Origin: Aquanectria penicillioides
Lineage: Eukaryota; Ascomycota; Sordariomycetes; Hypocreales; Nectriaceae
Assembly (NCBI GenBank): GCA_003415625.1
Contig: PYIU01000011.1
Span: 757,001-821,000, forward strand
DNA: 64,000 nt
Direction: 5' to 3'
Part shown: positions 22,289 through 34,143 of the stretch, piece by piece
How positions within the stretch are numbered: position 1 is the stretch's first letter
How the letters are laid out: every line of letters begins with the position of its first letter
Program-made: the position numbers and the translations under genes
The notes under the pieces: generated by a model
Seen by the model: the letters and a program-made list of their open reading frames with translations, nothing else
Database searches by the model: none
What the model was told of the DNA's origin: nothing

Positions 22289-24804
22289 GAAACTGGCAAA
22301 GAGGGCAGTGCATTTATTCATTGCAGTGGTGCGGGAGGAAATCCTCCCAAACTGGAGCCGCCGTTCCGTTGCGAGTCAAAGCCATTGATTGATTGAGTGA
22401 TTGATTGATCAAATGCCCAGACGCACGCGATTCCCCACTGCAGGTATTTATCAGCTAATTTCGGGCGAGGCTCATTTGCTATCGACCGCGTATGCGTATG
22501 CCTGCCATGCCCCAGTCGTTTGGAGCTCAATTGGGCAGTAGCTTAACAGAGGCCTACAGAAGCAAGATAATTAGTCTCAATGAGCTTACTGTAGAGAATC
22601 TCAGCGTGTTCTCTCCAGCTCCAGGGCAATCGTAATTACAGGCAAGCAATGAGGATCTCGGATATTAAATGCGGCTCTAGCCCGCCCTTTCTAATTAGCG
22701 TCCGCTGCAACTTGCGGTTTCGAGTAAGACCGTGATGCCAAGCATTGTAGTGCTGATTCATTTCAGAGAGCGCCGTCTTACCAATACGAGACCTACAGCA
22801 TCTACGTCATGGTCTTGGTCAATGGAAAATATTATCCGTACCTTAATATGATATATTATGTGGGAGCCGTTGTTTTCCTCTTGATAGCCTCGGTCATTGA
22901 TAACTCATAGAACATCGCCAGGCGCAGTAGCCAGCTAAAATGATGCAGCTTTCGACAACGCACAACGCACGCGCGACCAGTAAATGAAATCAGGATCTAG
23001 GCCAAACTCATCTACATCCGTGCGAGATCCTATCAATTAGTCGCAAAATCCTTCGGATGACGCCATCAACGAATCGCTTATCAGTCCTGATTCCCGTAAA
23101 ACACGCCCGTCATCTGGTCAACCACGGTCTTCTACCTATATTTCACGTGCACCAACGTTGCCATTTCACCACCAAATTCTTTTCTTCAATCCTCAACAAT
23201 AGCCCATTGTTGGCCATGGAGATCCATCAACTTTGTGCGAGGAGTCAATGCCGAAACAGTTGAACAAGGTTCCAATGGTGTGACCGTAGTACAAACTTCG
23301 ACAGCAGTGATCATAAAAAGCGCATCTACGATTTACGACATTCCAAGCATAGCCAAAAATCCTCCATCTAGACCACCTGCCGGATCATATCCACTAGCGA
23401 ATTGAACAAATCAGCTATGTGATTCAAGAATTGTAATTTCGATGAGATGCATCATTACTTCAGTTCATGTCCGAATAGTTTGGAACTTTAAATTCCAACA
23501 CTCCATCTTAGCCTGCAATTGGCAGAAATTTTTAATTCAAGATCCCATCCACTGCGATACATCCTGCCATGCACGTACGTACTCAATTCAGTTCGAAGAA
23601 GATACAGCGCAGGATCCATGAGAAATGATAACTCACAAGAGAATTGTAAAGGAAGATGGACGAGCACATCCGGTTTGCATCGGAACAGGGTCATGATCTA
23701 AGACAAATCATTAACCAAACGCGTAGCTGGGTAAAACATTGGTTCAGATCAGCCTTCCAATTGGAACGGTGTAGATTCAACACAGGTCACCAAATTAACA
23801 CCCTTTCATCACGTATATGGATCAATCAATAATTGACATGCAGATAATTAACCTTGTTGAACTTATGCAAATGCGGCACGGCTGTTCCACCACCCTCTAG
23901 CTTCGAGCGTGCATTTAATACTGTCGATACAAGACAACTTTACTGTAAAGAATTTTAAAGAAGCTGATGATATTTTCATCTAATCTGAGATTTGTATTTT
24001 AATTGTCAACTACATCCTCAATCACTAATGACCATTTCGTGGCAGTGAGGATCCAAATTGTGAATAGAACATGTGTTGTCATCCAGCCATCAAAGAAAAT
24101 CCGTAGAGAATAATGGAGTTGGTCAAGATGTTCCACTCTAGATGTACTTAAATTATACGAACGCCAATCATTACGGGTGCTAAATCGGGGATATTGTTAG
24201 TTCACCACATGTTGGCTGTGCAAGATCGTACCCGAGATCCACTACAAGACGTTCTCTCCACATATAGCATGAACCATGCTACCAATCGCCGGTTGTTTTT
24301 GGAATGAACATTGATCGATGAATTATTAGAGAGCGAATTCCAAGCCAGATTCAACATCAAGGTACATGCACTTTACCCAATGCGAGGCTTACCGTTGACC
24401 ATCTAACTGGCTTAATCAAACATGTACATATTGTGGAGGCGTAATTGCAAAACGAACCAAATAAAAGCAACGTAGCCTAAAACGAGCCAGAGCAAATGAT
24501 AATCATTTTATTTAGTAAAATTTCAAATTTAACGCAGTAAATTACATTCAACCAAATGTTCTAAACTCGATTATAATCATTGTTGTGGCAAATGATGATG
24601 GTTTTCGATGGATTCAACTACCCTATACCAACTTTGCCAATCGCGGATGAGAAGTAGACATGCGTTGAAAAAACTCCGTTACAAACTAGAAGAAAAAAAA
24701 AACAGATTCTAAGAGTAGTGATTGAATAAAGATTACAGAAAGTGGTCACAGACCATCAAGACCACAAATGGAAGATGTAGGGCCAGATTGCGTTCTTTCA
24801 TTTC

Positions 24805-25063
24805 TATTGACAGATATAGCGGCCGGGCGAAGGTGGTCGCCGCTACAGACATAGCGGCCGGCCACAAGCCGACCTTAGGGGCCTTGTGGGCTTAGGTCTT
24901 AAGGCTATATATCCTTATAAAGGAATCCCTATACTGTAAATAGGTAATTGCATTCTGCAACCACTATCTAGCTGCTCTTTATAAATCCTAATTGATCTAG
25001 ACCGATCTATTGTATATATTGCCTATTGTAACTATCCCTATATATACCTATATATTGTTTATA
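24805..25063 (+). repeat. Left LTR, 259 bp
   Basis: It is the same length as the right LTR and aligns without gaps; every difference I see is a transition. Its outer part (about 24805-24890) is still GC-rich, while its inner half is converted to AT. The expected 5' TG now reads TA and the 3' CA now reads TA, both consistent with RIP. Confidence 0.93.
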
Positions 25064-26854
25064 GATTATAAGCCTAAAGCTTTAATTTAAAAAGAAATTA
25101 TAGCTATTTAAAAGGTTTAAACTAACCTAAAGTTTATCCCTTAAAGTTAGTACTTATAATATTAATTAATTAAGGTCTTAAGATTTAAATAATAGCTTTA
25201 AAGCTAGCCCTAAAGCTAGTTCTTACTATTAAAGCAATTAAATAAATTAATAATAAAGAAGATTCTATTAAAAAAGAAAATAATCTTAAGGATTTTTTAC
25301 CCTTTTTTAAAAGGTTAATAAAGCCTATTAAAGGGGATCTATAAAAAACTTAATTAAATTTAAGTATTATAATGCAATAAATAATAAAAATAATATAGTA
25401 AATGCAAAAGCTATAAAAGTACTTTAATTAAAAGATTAAAAATAAATTAAAAATTAAATATAAAATATAGCCTAAAAATAAATTAAAATTTAAAATAAAA
25501 AACAATAAAGATAAAAGCTTTAAGTATTAAAAAAGCTAACTTTTTTATACCTTAAGGAAGCCCTTAAGAGCTTTAAATAAAATATTTAATTTCTTAAGAA
25601 ATAAAAAGATATTAATAGAGCTTACTTTAAGTAAAAAGAAGATTATAAATTTATAATTAATTAAAATTAAGGATTTTATTAATTTTAACTTTAAGATAAA
25701 AGAAAATAATATACTTAAAGGATTAAAGAATTAAGCTATTTAAAAGAGATATTTTTTTATATTATAATTGCTATTAAATAGTATAAAAAGATTAAGATTT
25801 TATATTTAAAAGAAATATATTTAATTATTACTATAAAAATAGCAGTTTTATAGAAACTAAAGCTATTATTATTTTTAGTAAAGATTAATATAAAGGCTAT
25901 TAAGCTATTAATAAAAAAATATAATAATATAAAGTTTTAATAAAGCTTAGCTAATCTTTATTAAAAATTAAAGTCTTTAACTTTAAAGAAACTATAAAGA
26001 ATCTAAAGTTATATTAATAACTTTTGCTATATTATAAATAGTATTATTAAAGCTAGTAATAAGCTCCTTAAGTATTAAAAAAAATAAAGTTTATAAATAG
26101 TATTAAAAAGGTCTTTTTTAAGTAGAATATACTTTAATATAATTATAAGTAAAAAGGAAAATATTAATCTATTTATAAAATATAGAAAGACTTTATTAAT
26201 AAAGCTAAAAGTCTATAGACTTTTTAAAAGAAAAGTAAAGACTTTAGTAGTAAAAAAGGCATATAAATAAGTACTTAATTAAATAAAAAGGATAATTATA
26301 AAAGAAATCCTAAAAGCAATAAATGCTTTAATTATAATTAAAAAGATTATATTATAAAGAACTGCCTATCTTTATAAAAGGAAAGTAAAGGCAATAAAAA
26401 TAGAAAGTTAAAGAAAAAAGATAATAGTAATAAAACTACTAAAAAGACTAAAAAGACTGCCCTATATATAAAATTAAATAAATAAAGTACTAAAAATATA
26501 AAGAAAGCTAAAAATAACTTTAATAATAATAATAATATTATTTTTATATATTATAAAGGCTTAAAGGTAAGGAAGTTCTTTAGTAATACTTTTATAAAAT
26601 TATTAATAAAAAAGGTAGCTATAGCAATAATTTCTAGCCTATTAAAATAGCAATTATATAATTCCTTTAATATTAATAATAATACTATACTAAAGGCTAA
26701 AAGAAATAGTAATTTTATTATTATTTTAATATTTATAGAATTAGGCCTTATTAATTAAAAAGACTATTAGCTTTAGGATTTAAAAGCTAATATATATACT
26801 ATTAATAACTTTAAATAGTTTAAAGAAAATAAATAGTATAAACTTAATAAAATA

Positions 26855-29600
26855 ATGCCAATTCTTATAGATAAAGGCATTATATACCCTATAGCTATAA
26901 AAATAGTAATAGTTATATTATTTATAAAAAAAAAGAGAATAAAGACTATAATACTTAAAGATATAATTTTTATTAAAGATTTCCTATTAAATATAATCTT
27001 TAGTAAAAAAGTCTATCTTTTTAGCAGTTATATAATTAAAAATAAAATCTTTAATAGTAATAGTAAGATCTTTATAACCCTTAATATCCCTAATTAAAGG
27101 TTTTTACTTAAAGCAATAAAAGGTATAATAAGCTATTACTTTACTCCTAAAATAATATTAATATAAATAGAATAGTTTAAAATAAGGATATAGCACTAAA
27201 GACTTACTTATATAAATTAAAAAGCCCTTAACTATACCTTTAAAGTTATAAAAAGTAGGCTTAATGATTATAAGCCACTTAATATACTTTATAAAGACTA
27301 TAAGCTTATTAAAAGTATAAGGTTCTTGCTAAAGATACTATAAGAGAGAGCAGACTGTATACTTAACCTCCTTTATATAGACCTTATAGAGCTAAATCTA
27401 TATATATATAATAGAAAGAGGTATCTTAAGCTTATAACTAATAATAAAAGCTATTACTTTTATAGTAATTTACTTAAAAAGAAAAGCAATACTACTACCT
27501 TAATAGAAGAAGATCTTTTAGTATTTAAAACTATTATAGCCTATAGTCTGCCCTAAAAGATATAGTTTAATAATAGCTATAAATTTATTAATAGAAAGGT
27601 TAATAAACTCCTCTTAAAGATAGGGATCTTTATGATTATTATATTACTATATAGCTATAAATAAAATGGCTTTATTAAATAGGCAAACTATATAATCTAA
27701 AAGAAGGCAAAGAGTATAATAATAGCAATAAATATCCCTTTTGGGCTATAAGGAGAGATTATTTTTATAGTTATATATATTGCTAATATTATAGTAATAA
27801 GGTTATTAAACTAAAAGACCCTTTATAAGGTTTACTTTATAAATTTAATTTTAAAAAAGAAATATATATTAAATATTAAGTATCTATAGATTTTAGGGTT
27901 AAAGGCATTTATTTATATTAAATAGAAAAAGTATAATAGATTTAAGAAAATACTACTTTATAGTTAAAAAGGAATCCTTATAGAATTCTAAAGAATTAAG
28001 GTATATAGAATTTAAAATCCTAAAATAAAGAAAGTTATTATAATAATATATATAGTATTCTATAAGCCTATTCTACTGCTTATAGCAAAAGGTAAAAAGA
28101 TTATTTAATTATAGCTAAAAAGAGTATTTAATAACTTTAAAAGATACTTTATAATACTAATAATAGCTATAAAGAAGTAAATTTTAGCTATCTATATTAA
28201 TACTAACTTAACTATAATCTATAATACTTTTAATTAGCTAAATGCTAATTTTTAGAGAAAGGTATTCTTTAAAAAGATTTATACCTTTATTAATAAAGGT
28301 ATACTTAAATTTATCTTAAAAAGGGAATTGCTAAAAAGCAAAAAACTACTTATAGTAAAATAGATAAATTAATATAAAAGAAATAAAAATAATATAATAG
28401 TTATATATAAAGCTTAACTTATAGTATATAGCTTTATATAAAAAAAAGGCATTAATTACTAAAAGACCTTCTTTTTAACTATAAGAGCTAACTTCTAAAA
28501 AATACTACTTACTTATACTATATAGATTAGAAAAAAGCTATTATAAAATAATATAATTATAGTATATTTAAATAAAAAGCTAAAAGAAAATATTTATATT
28601 ATAACCTTCTCTTTACTTAATAAATTCTTTAAGAATCTAAAGTATAAATACTTAACTAAAAAAGTAGGCTATAAATAAGGCATTAAGTATATTATATAGT
28701 TGCTTATAGCCCTATATAGCCTTAAGTAAAGTGCTTAATAATAGCAAAAGAAATTAAAAAAGATACTTAATAAATTAGGCCTTAAGAGGCTATAAAGCAA
28801 TACTATAGTCTATATAGATTAAATAAAGGAGATTATTATAGCTATATATATAGATAATATACTTATAGTTACTAATAATAATAAGAATATAAATACCTTT
28901 ATTAATAAACTTATATAAAAAGTAAAGATAAAGTTATTTAAATTTTTTAAGCTTTTTTTAAATATAGCTATTATAGTAAAAGAAAATAGATTGCTTATAC
29001 TATTATAAAGAGACTATATAATAAGCATTTTTAAATAATTTAAATACTTTAACTATAAAGCTATAAATATATTAATAGAAATAAAAATCTATTATTTAGC
29101 TAAAGCAATTAATATTTTTAGTATAAAGGCTATTAATAAAGAATATATATTAATAATAAGAAAAGTTAACTATCTTTTATAATAAAGCTAGCCTAATTTA
29201 GCCTTTATATATAGTCTTTAGGCATACTTTTTAAATAGCCTAAATAAATAATAACTTAAGGCTATAAAAAGAATGCTATAATATATTAAAAGGAGCCTTA
29301 ATTACTTTATTTATTATTACTGCCTTAAAAAAAAGTTATATAGCAATTTATTTAATCTTTATAGCTATTATAACTTTAACTATATTAGCTACCTAAAAAT
29401 AATATAATTAATTAAAGAATATATATTCCTTATAAATAAAGGCCTAATTATATAGTTTAATAAGTATTAAAAGACTATAATAAAGTTTTTAATAAAAGCT
29501 AAATACTATATATTAATAAAAATAGTATTATAAATTATATAAATAAAGAGCTTTATAAAGAAATTTAATAGCCTATTAATTGCTTTAATAGTAATCTTTA
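26855..29600 (+). pseudogene. RIP-degraded copia pol gene remnants
   Basis: All frames are broken by many stops. Recognisable pieces survive. At 26855-27097 a frame of 80 residues matches the gag-pre-integrase block, with FLLNIIFSKKVYL near its middle. At about 27645-27680 a broken copy of the integrase Tyr-Ser...Gln-Asn-Gly motif is readable between stop codons. At about 28836-28870 the reverse-transcriptase active site reads AIYIDNILIV, with the second catalytic aspartate replaced by asparagine, a typical G-to-A outcome. At about 29270-29330 RMLxYIKRSLNYFIYYY marks the RNase H linker. No functional protein can be made. Confidence 0.88.
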
Positions 29601-30049
29601 TAAATAATTAAAGTGCTATAAAGCTAATATATAACCTTAAATTCTATATTTATATAAAGTATATTTAAATATAGTATTACTTTATAAAAAAGGCTATTAA
29701 AAATAGTATAATTAAACTATAATATATTCCTTTTATTAAAAATATTATTAATATATTTATAAAGCTATTAATAGACCTATTATATTATTCTTTTATTAAT
29801 GCCTTAAGATTAAAGCTAAAATTAAAAAAAATATTATACTAAAAATATTAAGGTAAATATAAATAGTGCCTATAAGAGCTTATAGTAATGCCTTTAGCTA
29901 TAGTAAAAAAGTTTTATTTAAGTAAATAATTGCTTTAATAATAAAAAAAGAATAACTTTATAATTATATAAGGAATATATATATAAAGAAGGTTAGGATA
30001 GCCTTATAATAGCATTTAGGAATAAGCCTTCAGTCAGGCTTAGAGGGAG

Positions 30050-30308
30050 TGTTAATAGATATAGCGGCCAGGCGAAGGTAGTTACTGCTATAGACATAGC
30101 GGCCGGCCACAAGCCGACCTTAGGGGCCTTATGGGCCTAGGTCTTGAGGCCATGTATCCTTATAAGGGAATCCCTGTACTGTAAATAGGTGACTGCATTT
30201 TATAACCACTATCTAGCTGCTCCTTATGAATCCCAATTGATCTAGACCGACCCGTTGCGCATGTCGCCCGCTGTGACCGTCCCTGCGCGTGCCTGTATAT
30301 TGTTTACA
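30050..30308 (+). repeat. Right LTR, 259 bp
   Basis: It begins TGTTAATAGATATAGCGG and ends TTGTTTACA, with the canonical TG...CA ends. Here the outer, 3' half (about 30190-30308) is the better preserved, GC-rich half, and the inner half is partly converted. Confidence 0.93.
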
Positions 30309-30313
30309 ATTTC

Positions 30314-33063
30314 TAAATAATAGTTAGTTGCATGACCACAGCACTCAACTTACAACACTCAACTAGATAACGTCAAGTAATTAGCAGTTATGGACAATCA
30401 CTTTTGTGACATTTTTATTATTATCTGCGAAATACCTCTATTTATTCCGCCCAGGTATTGTTTGTGTGATTTGCTCGTCAATGTTTTCCCAACTCCTTTA
30501 CATATGAGGAAGCCCATTCCCCCAACCTCCGGTTCCATGAGGTTTCAATATCCCGTCTGAGTTGATAAAAATGTTCCTACTAGCTAGGTAACTCTTCTGA
30601 TTTGGAATGTTGGTCTGCCAGGCTTGCCTTGGAGATGGATTCGTGGCATTTTGCAGTTGATGAATGGAGGAGCTGGAACAACAAGCTGAAAGCTAGCAAT
30701 ATCGCGTGATAGAATCCATGATAAGCACAGCTTCACGACAAATTGTCACGAATTGAAACATAAAAGTTGTATTGAAGATGGACCAATATGGCCCATTAGG
30801 CTCATTGTCGATACTGTCCGACTCTCTCATGGATATCGAATGTAGCACTATATCCCGACTGATGGTATTTATTTTTGCTGAAAGTCGAATACTCCAAGCT
30901 CATTTTCTCGTCTAAGCGTTTAAAGTGCATAGTTACTGCCAACAATTGCTAAATGTGGAAGTGATGAAGGGTGTTGTGACACACGATGCGAGAGGAAACC
31001 CATTGAGATGGCATTTTAGAATGTGTCAATGCTGGGGGCTTTTTCGAATAATCGTATGATGAACTTGATCCACGCGGTTAGACACAGAGCATGAATTTTA
31101 ACAAAGTCAGGAAGGAGCTAGTTCTATATGTCACGGCGTCAACGCTTTGTCGGGAAACCGAGTAGCCAGGATTACGTGTATTCTCGTTCAGTCGGAGCAT
31201 AGCGTTTGCTGATGCTAGGCCAAATGGAAAACTCATCTCTTATACCGCTTATTGAGATCTTCGCAAATCATCCGTCATACGAAAAAAAAACCTAAAAAAA
31301 CCTAAAAAAAAAACTACGACAAGGCATTGAGTTCTTAAAATGAAGCCCCTGGATGTAATTTCATCTGCATGGTGAATGGAAGGTGGTTTTTCGTATTTTC
31401 TTCTTCGATGCCTGATACGGTGGGAGAGAAAGTAGCATGGTCGCGCACGTCAGGACACTCATGTTGTTACAAGAGCATGATTTCCCACGACCAACTACAC
31501 AAGCAATCGAGGATGCGATTCTGTATGTTTAATGGAGATTGAAAAAAATGACAATCAAGGTTTTCAACATGTCCCACAATGTCCCACAGCGCTTTGGCTC
31601 TTCTCCGCAGTCTTGTCTTAAAAATGGGTCACAATTCTCCACGGCATCGACCGAACTCAATCGGCCCCTGAAAGCTACCCATTTATTTGACTTTCCACCT
31701 AATTATTTTTATCGAAATGTTTTAGAGCAATCTTCACAAGTAAGTTTCTTGTTCGTGCCGTTACCCGTGAACATCATATCATCAACCACTGATCTACATG
31801 GTCAAGGTTGTCGCGGCGTGGATCCTACCAATACCGGTAGAAGGAAGACAACAAAGGATTGCAACGTAGGATGTGCCCTGTTGGTTCCCTCGGCTCAGTT
31901 TGCGGTCCAGATCGGCCTAGCCTTGGTCAAGACGGAGGGCCTGGCATTGCGCCAGGGGTGGCCCTTTGGCGTGGTTCGCATTCTCATTCAACCAATTTAG
32001 GTAATGATTGTCTCATCAGGCTAGAGCAGTGGCTAAAATTCTTTAAGGCGCGCTTTTTTCGCCAAAGGCATGCGTGGCTCAGGGAATGCTATGGCAGGTT
32101 GACAAGGTTGAGAACAGCAAGTGGAACGGTTTTCTCGCTGTAGCCCACATTTTCGACCAAGAATGATGGGCATCTAGTCTGAAATAGGACAGACGTCTCC
32201 TATAAGGCCATGAGCCCTTGCCGAGCGTTACATGTCGAGCGCCTGAGTGTGTTCCTGCAAGGTCCCAGCCAGCTGTGGGCTAAAATATTACGCATGTAGG
32301 GACATGGGGTGATTTACCGGCCGGACCTGACCGCCCATGGGGACGGATCCCGCTGTAAGCGATGTGGGGTCGTGATGTGATGTGATGCTGAGGCCAGATC
32401 AACAGTGGATTTACGATTTCCGTCGACTAGTAGAGAAGACGCGGCCACCACTGGCTCGACGGGTGTGAAACCCCAGCTGTGCCCTGGTGAATGCGCCCCG
32501 TAGGTTTAATTTAGAACTTCTCGAGTAAAGTGGGACTGTTCAACGGTCTCTGGCACGGTTGTACGGATGGATGTAAGTTAGTTGATGCTATCAGGACCTG
32601 GGCGTGGCGCGTGGGACCGGACGCCACGGCTACCGCAGCCGTTGAGAGAAACGGTTGCCGTCAACGGTACCGAATTCCTGGATTTGGCGTTACACACGGC
32701 GGTTTGTCTTGCCAGTGCTATTCCCGTGGCTGTGGTGGTGGTTCTGGTTGCGCAACGTCACCCACCCATGCAACTTACAAGACAGGGTGGGGAATCCAGC
32801 ACGAGATGGAGCATGGGATCTTGTTGATTATAGTGTGTTTAGTTTTTCTTTTGTTTCCTTCGCTCCCTAGGCGAACACTACCTGGAGTAAATACAACATG
32901 GCTTGGTATTCTACAGTACGTTTATGCATCATTTATGTATCATGTATGCAAGTCTAGCTTGCGAGTTCGGTGGGTCGGCATATCACCATAGCCAACAATT
33001 GGTGAGCATTCCATTCCTCCCATTCCATTTATCCTATCACACCCTCTATATCTCTGTCTCTCC
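30314..33063. other. Gene-poor flank of the retroelement
   Basis: No frame carries a recognisable domain. It contains an A-rich run with a repeated AAAAAAACCT unit near 31285-31310. From about 31.8 kb the sequence turns GC-richer and has several short overlapping frames that I do not consider genes. Confidence 0.5.
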
Positions 33064-34143
33064 TTACTCAGAAGGCTCAGGCAGCGACTCGACAAGCTCA
33101 ATGGTCTTGTGGTCGACAATGGCGGCGCAGTAGCGCTCGCACATGGCAATGACACGCTCCTTGCGCTGCATGTCATAAGGAGTGAGCACCCAGCCCAGGC
33201 CAGCCATGCTGGACTTGTGGTACTCAAGCATGACATCCTCGTCTTTGGTAGAGAGGGCAGGGCCGCCGTTTTGGGCGACGCACTCAAGGTAGTGGTCGAG
33301 GATCTCCACCTCATGGGCCCGGCGGTCCTCAACAGACAGGGCACCAATAACAAAGTAGGCAAAGTCGTGGAAGGCGGTGCCGATGTGGATCGTCTGCCAG
33401 TCAAGGAAGTACGGCTGCTCGTCCTTGATGTAGGTGTTGCCGGTGTGAGGGTCGCCGTGCAGCAGAGAGATGAACTTGGGGTTCTTGGTCTTGTAGTGCT
33501 TGACCATGGCGGCGACAGTGCGCTCCCGGTTCTTGATGACATCGGGGAAAGGAGGGCGGTCCTCGCCGAGAACCTGGGCATCCCACATGTTGGTGAGGCC
33601 AATCATGACGTTCTCATACTGAGGCGTCAGCCACAGGTTCTCCTCGAGGACCCAGCCCCAAGTCTCGGCGTGGAGAGCGGCGAGCTGCTCGACTCCCTTC
33701 TTGACACGCTCGACTGACCACGAGTCGACAGGGTCGCCAAAGGTGAAGCCGGCGCTCTCGAGGTCGTCCATGGCCAGAATAGCCTGGCCCTGCTTGGTGT
33801 TGATGCCGGCCCACCACACCTTGGGGTAGTTCATCTTGGTGAGCTTGGGGGTCACCAAATTGAAGAACTTGGCCTCCTGGGTGTACATGGCAATGAGAAT
33901 TTCCCTGTAGCCCGGGACAGCGAGCATGGCAGGGTTGAAGCCTCCCTTGAGGCAGAGCTTGGTCGGGCGGCCCTCAGTGACTTCATCCTCGTAGGTGACG
34001 GAGATGAAGAGCTTGCTGGCAGTGGCATTGAGGATGCTCTTGGTCATCTCGATCTCCTTGACCGGGAGGCTCAGGACACTGCCGAGCCAGGAGGCCGTGA
34101 CCTCCTCGGGGACAGCGGGGAGCAGCTGGCTATCGTCGGACAT
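33064..34143 (-). CDS. Aminoglycoside phosphotransferase (APH) / CHK-type kinase-like protein
   Basis: Single-exon gene for 359 residues. The kinase-like fold is marked by an ATP-lysine segment CLKGGF (K66), the Brenner loop LLHGDPHTGN with the catalytic aspartate D231 and N236, and the metal aspartate in FLDWQ (D248). This is the layout of phosphotransferases that act on small molecules (aminoglycoside, choline, ecdysteroid-type kinases). The protein is soluble with no signal peptide. Codon use is strongly C/G-ending, unlike the AT-rich surroundings. It may phosphorylate a small hydroxylated metabolite; the substrate is unknown. Start: ATG at 34143 directly after an A-rich leader. A 202-residue open frame on the opposite strand is a by-product of the codon bias. 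Confidence 0.88.
   Translation of the reverse strand: MSDDSQLLPAVPEEVTASWLGSVLSLPVKEIEMTKSILNATASKLFISVTYEDEVTEGRPTKLCLKGGFNPAMLAVPGYREILIAMYTQEAKFFNLVTPKLTKMNYPKVWWAGINTKQGQAILAMDDLESAGFTFGDPVDSWSVERVKKGVEQLAALHAETWGWVLEENLWLTPQYENVMIGLTNMWDAQVLGEDRPPFPDVIKNRERTVAAMVKHYKTKNPKFISLLHGDPHTGNTYIKDEQPYFLDWQTIHIGTAFHDFAYFVIGALSVEDRRAHEVEILDHYLECVAQNGGPALSTKDEDVMLEYHKSSMAGLGWVLTPYDMQRKERVIAMCERYCAAIVDHKTIELVESLPEPSE

Larger units (their letters stand above)
21008..24799. other. Gene-poor region upstream of GT64 gene
   Basis: Nothing here looks coding. It contains a T tract of 24 (21046-21069), a G tract of 16 (21542-21557) and four exact copies of GGGCGA (22265-22288). Beyond about 22.5 kb it becomes AT-rich and gene-free up to the retroelement. 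Confidence 0.6.
24800..30313 (+). mobile_element. Complete but inactivated Ty1/copia LTR retrotransposon with target-site duplication
   Basis: The element runs from 24805 to 30308 and is bounded by ATTTC direct repeats at 24800-24804 and 30309-30313, a 5-bp target duplication. LTRs are 259 bp each. A purine-rich tract (TTAGAGGGAG, 30040-30049) precedes the right LTR. The interior reads left to right as a Ty1/copia polyprotein: pre-integrase region near 26.85-27.1 kb, integrase near 27.6-27.7 kb, reverse transcriptase near 28.8-28.9 kb and RNase H near 29.27-29.6 kb. Integrase before reverse transcriptase is the copia order. The interior is extremely AT-rich and full of stops, as expected from RIP acting on both strands. 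Confidence 0.93.

Noticed and set aside
26855..27097. A possible stand-alone gene of 80 codons in the AT-rich region
   Set aside because: It is a surviving fragment of the RIPed copia polyprotein, with neighbouring broken frames in the same order.
31539..32000. Open frame of 153 codons
   Set aside because: It starts at TTG, has mixed composition and no domain; overlapping frames in the same region look equally plausible by chance.
32530..32991. Open frame of 153 codons
   Set aside because: Several overlapping frames exist here; none has a motif, and the composition is that of GC-rich non-coding DNA.
33109..33717. Open frame of 202 codons on the plus strand
   Set aside because: It is antisense to the APH-like kinase, low in complexity and explained by codon bias.
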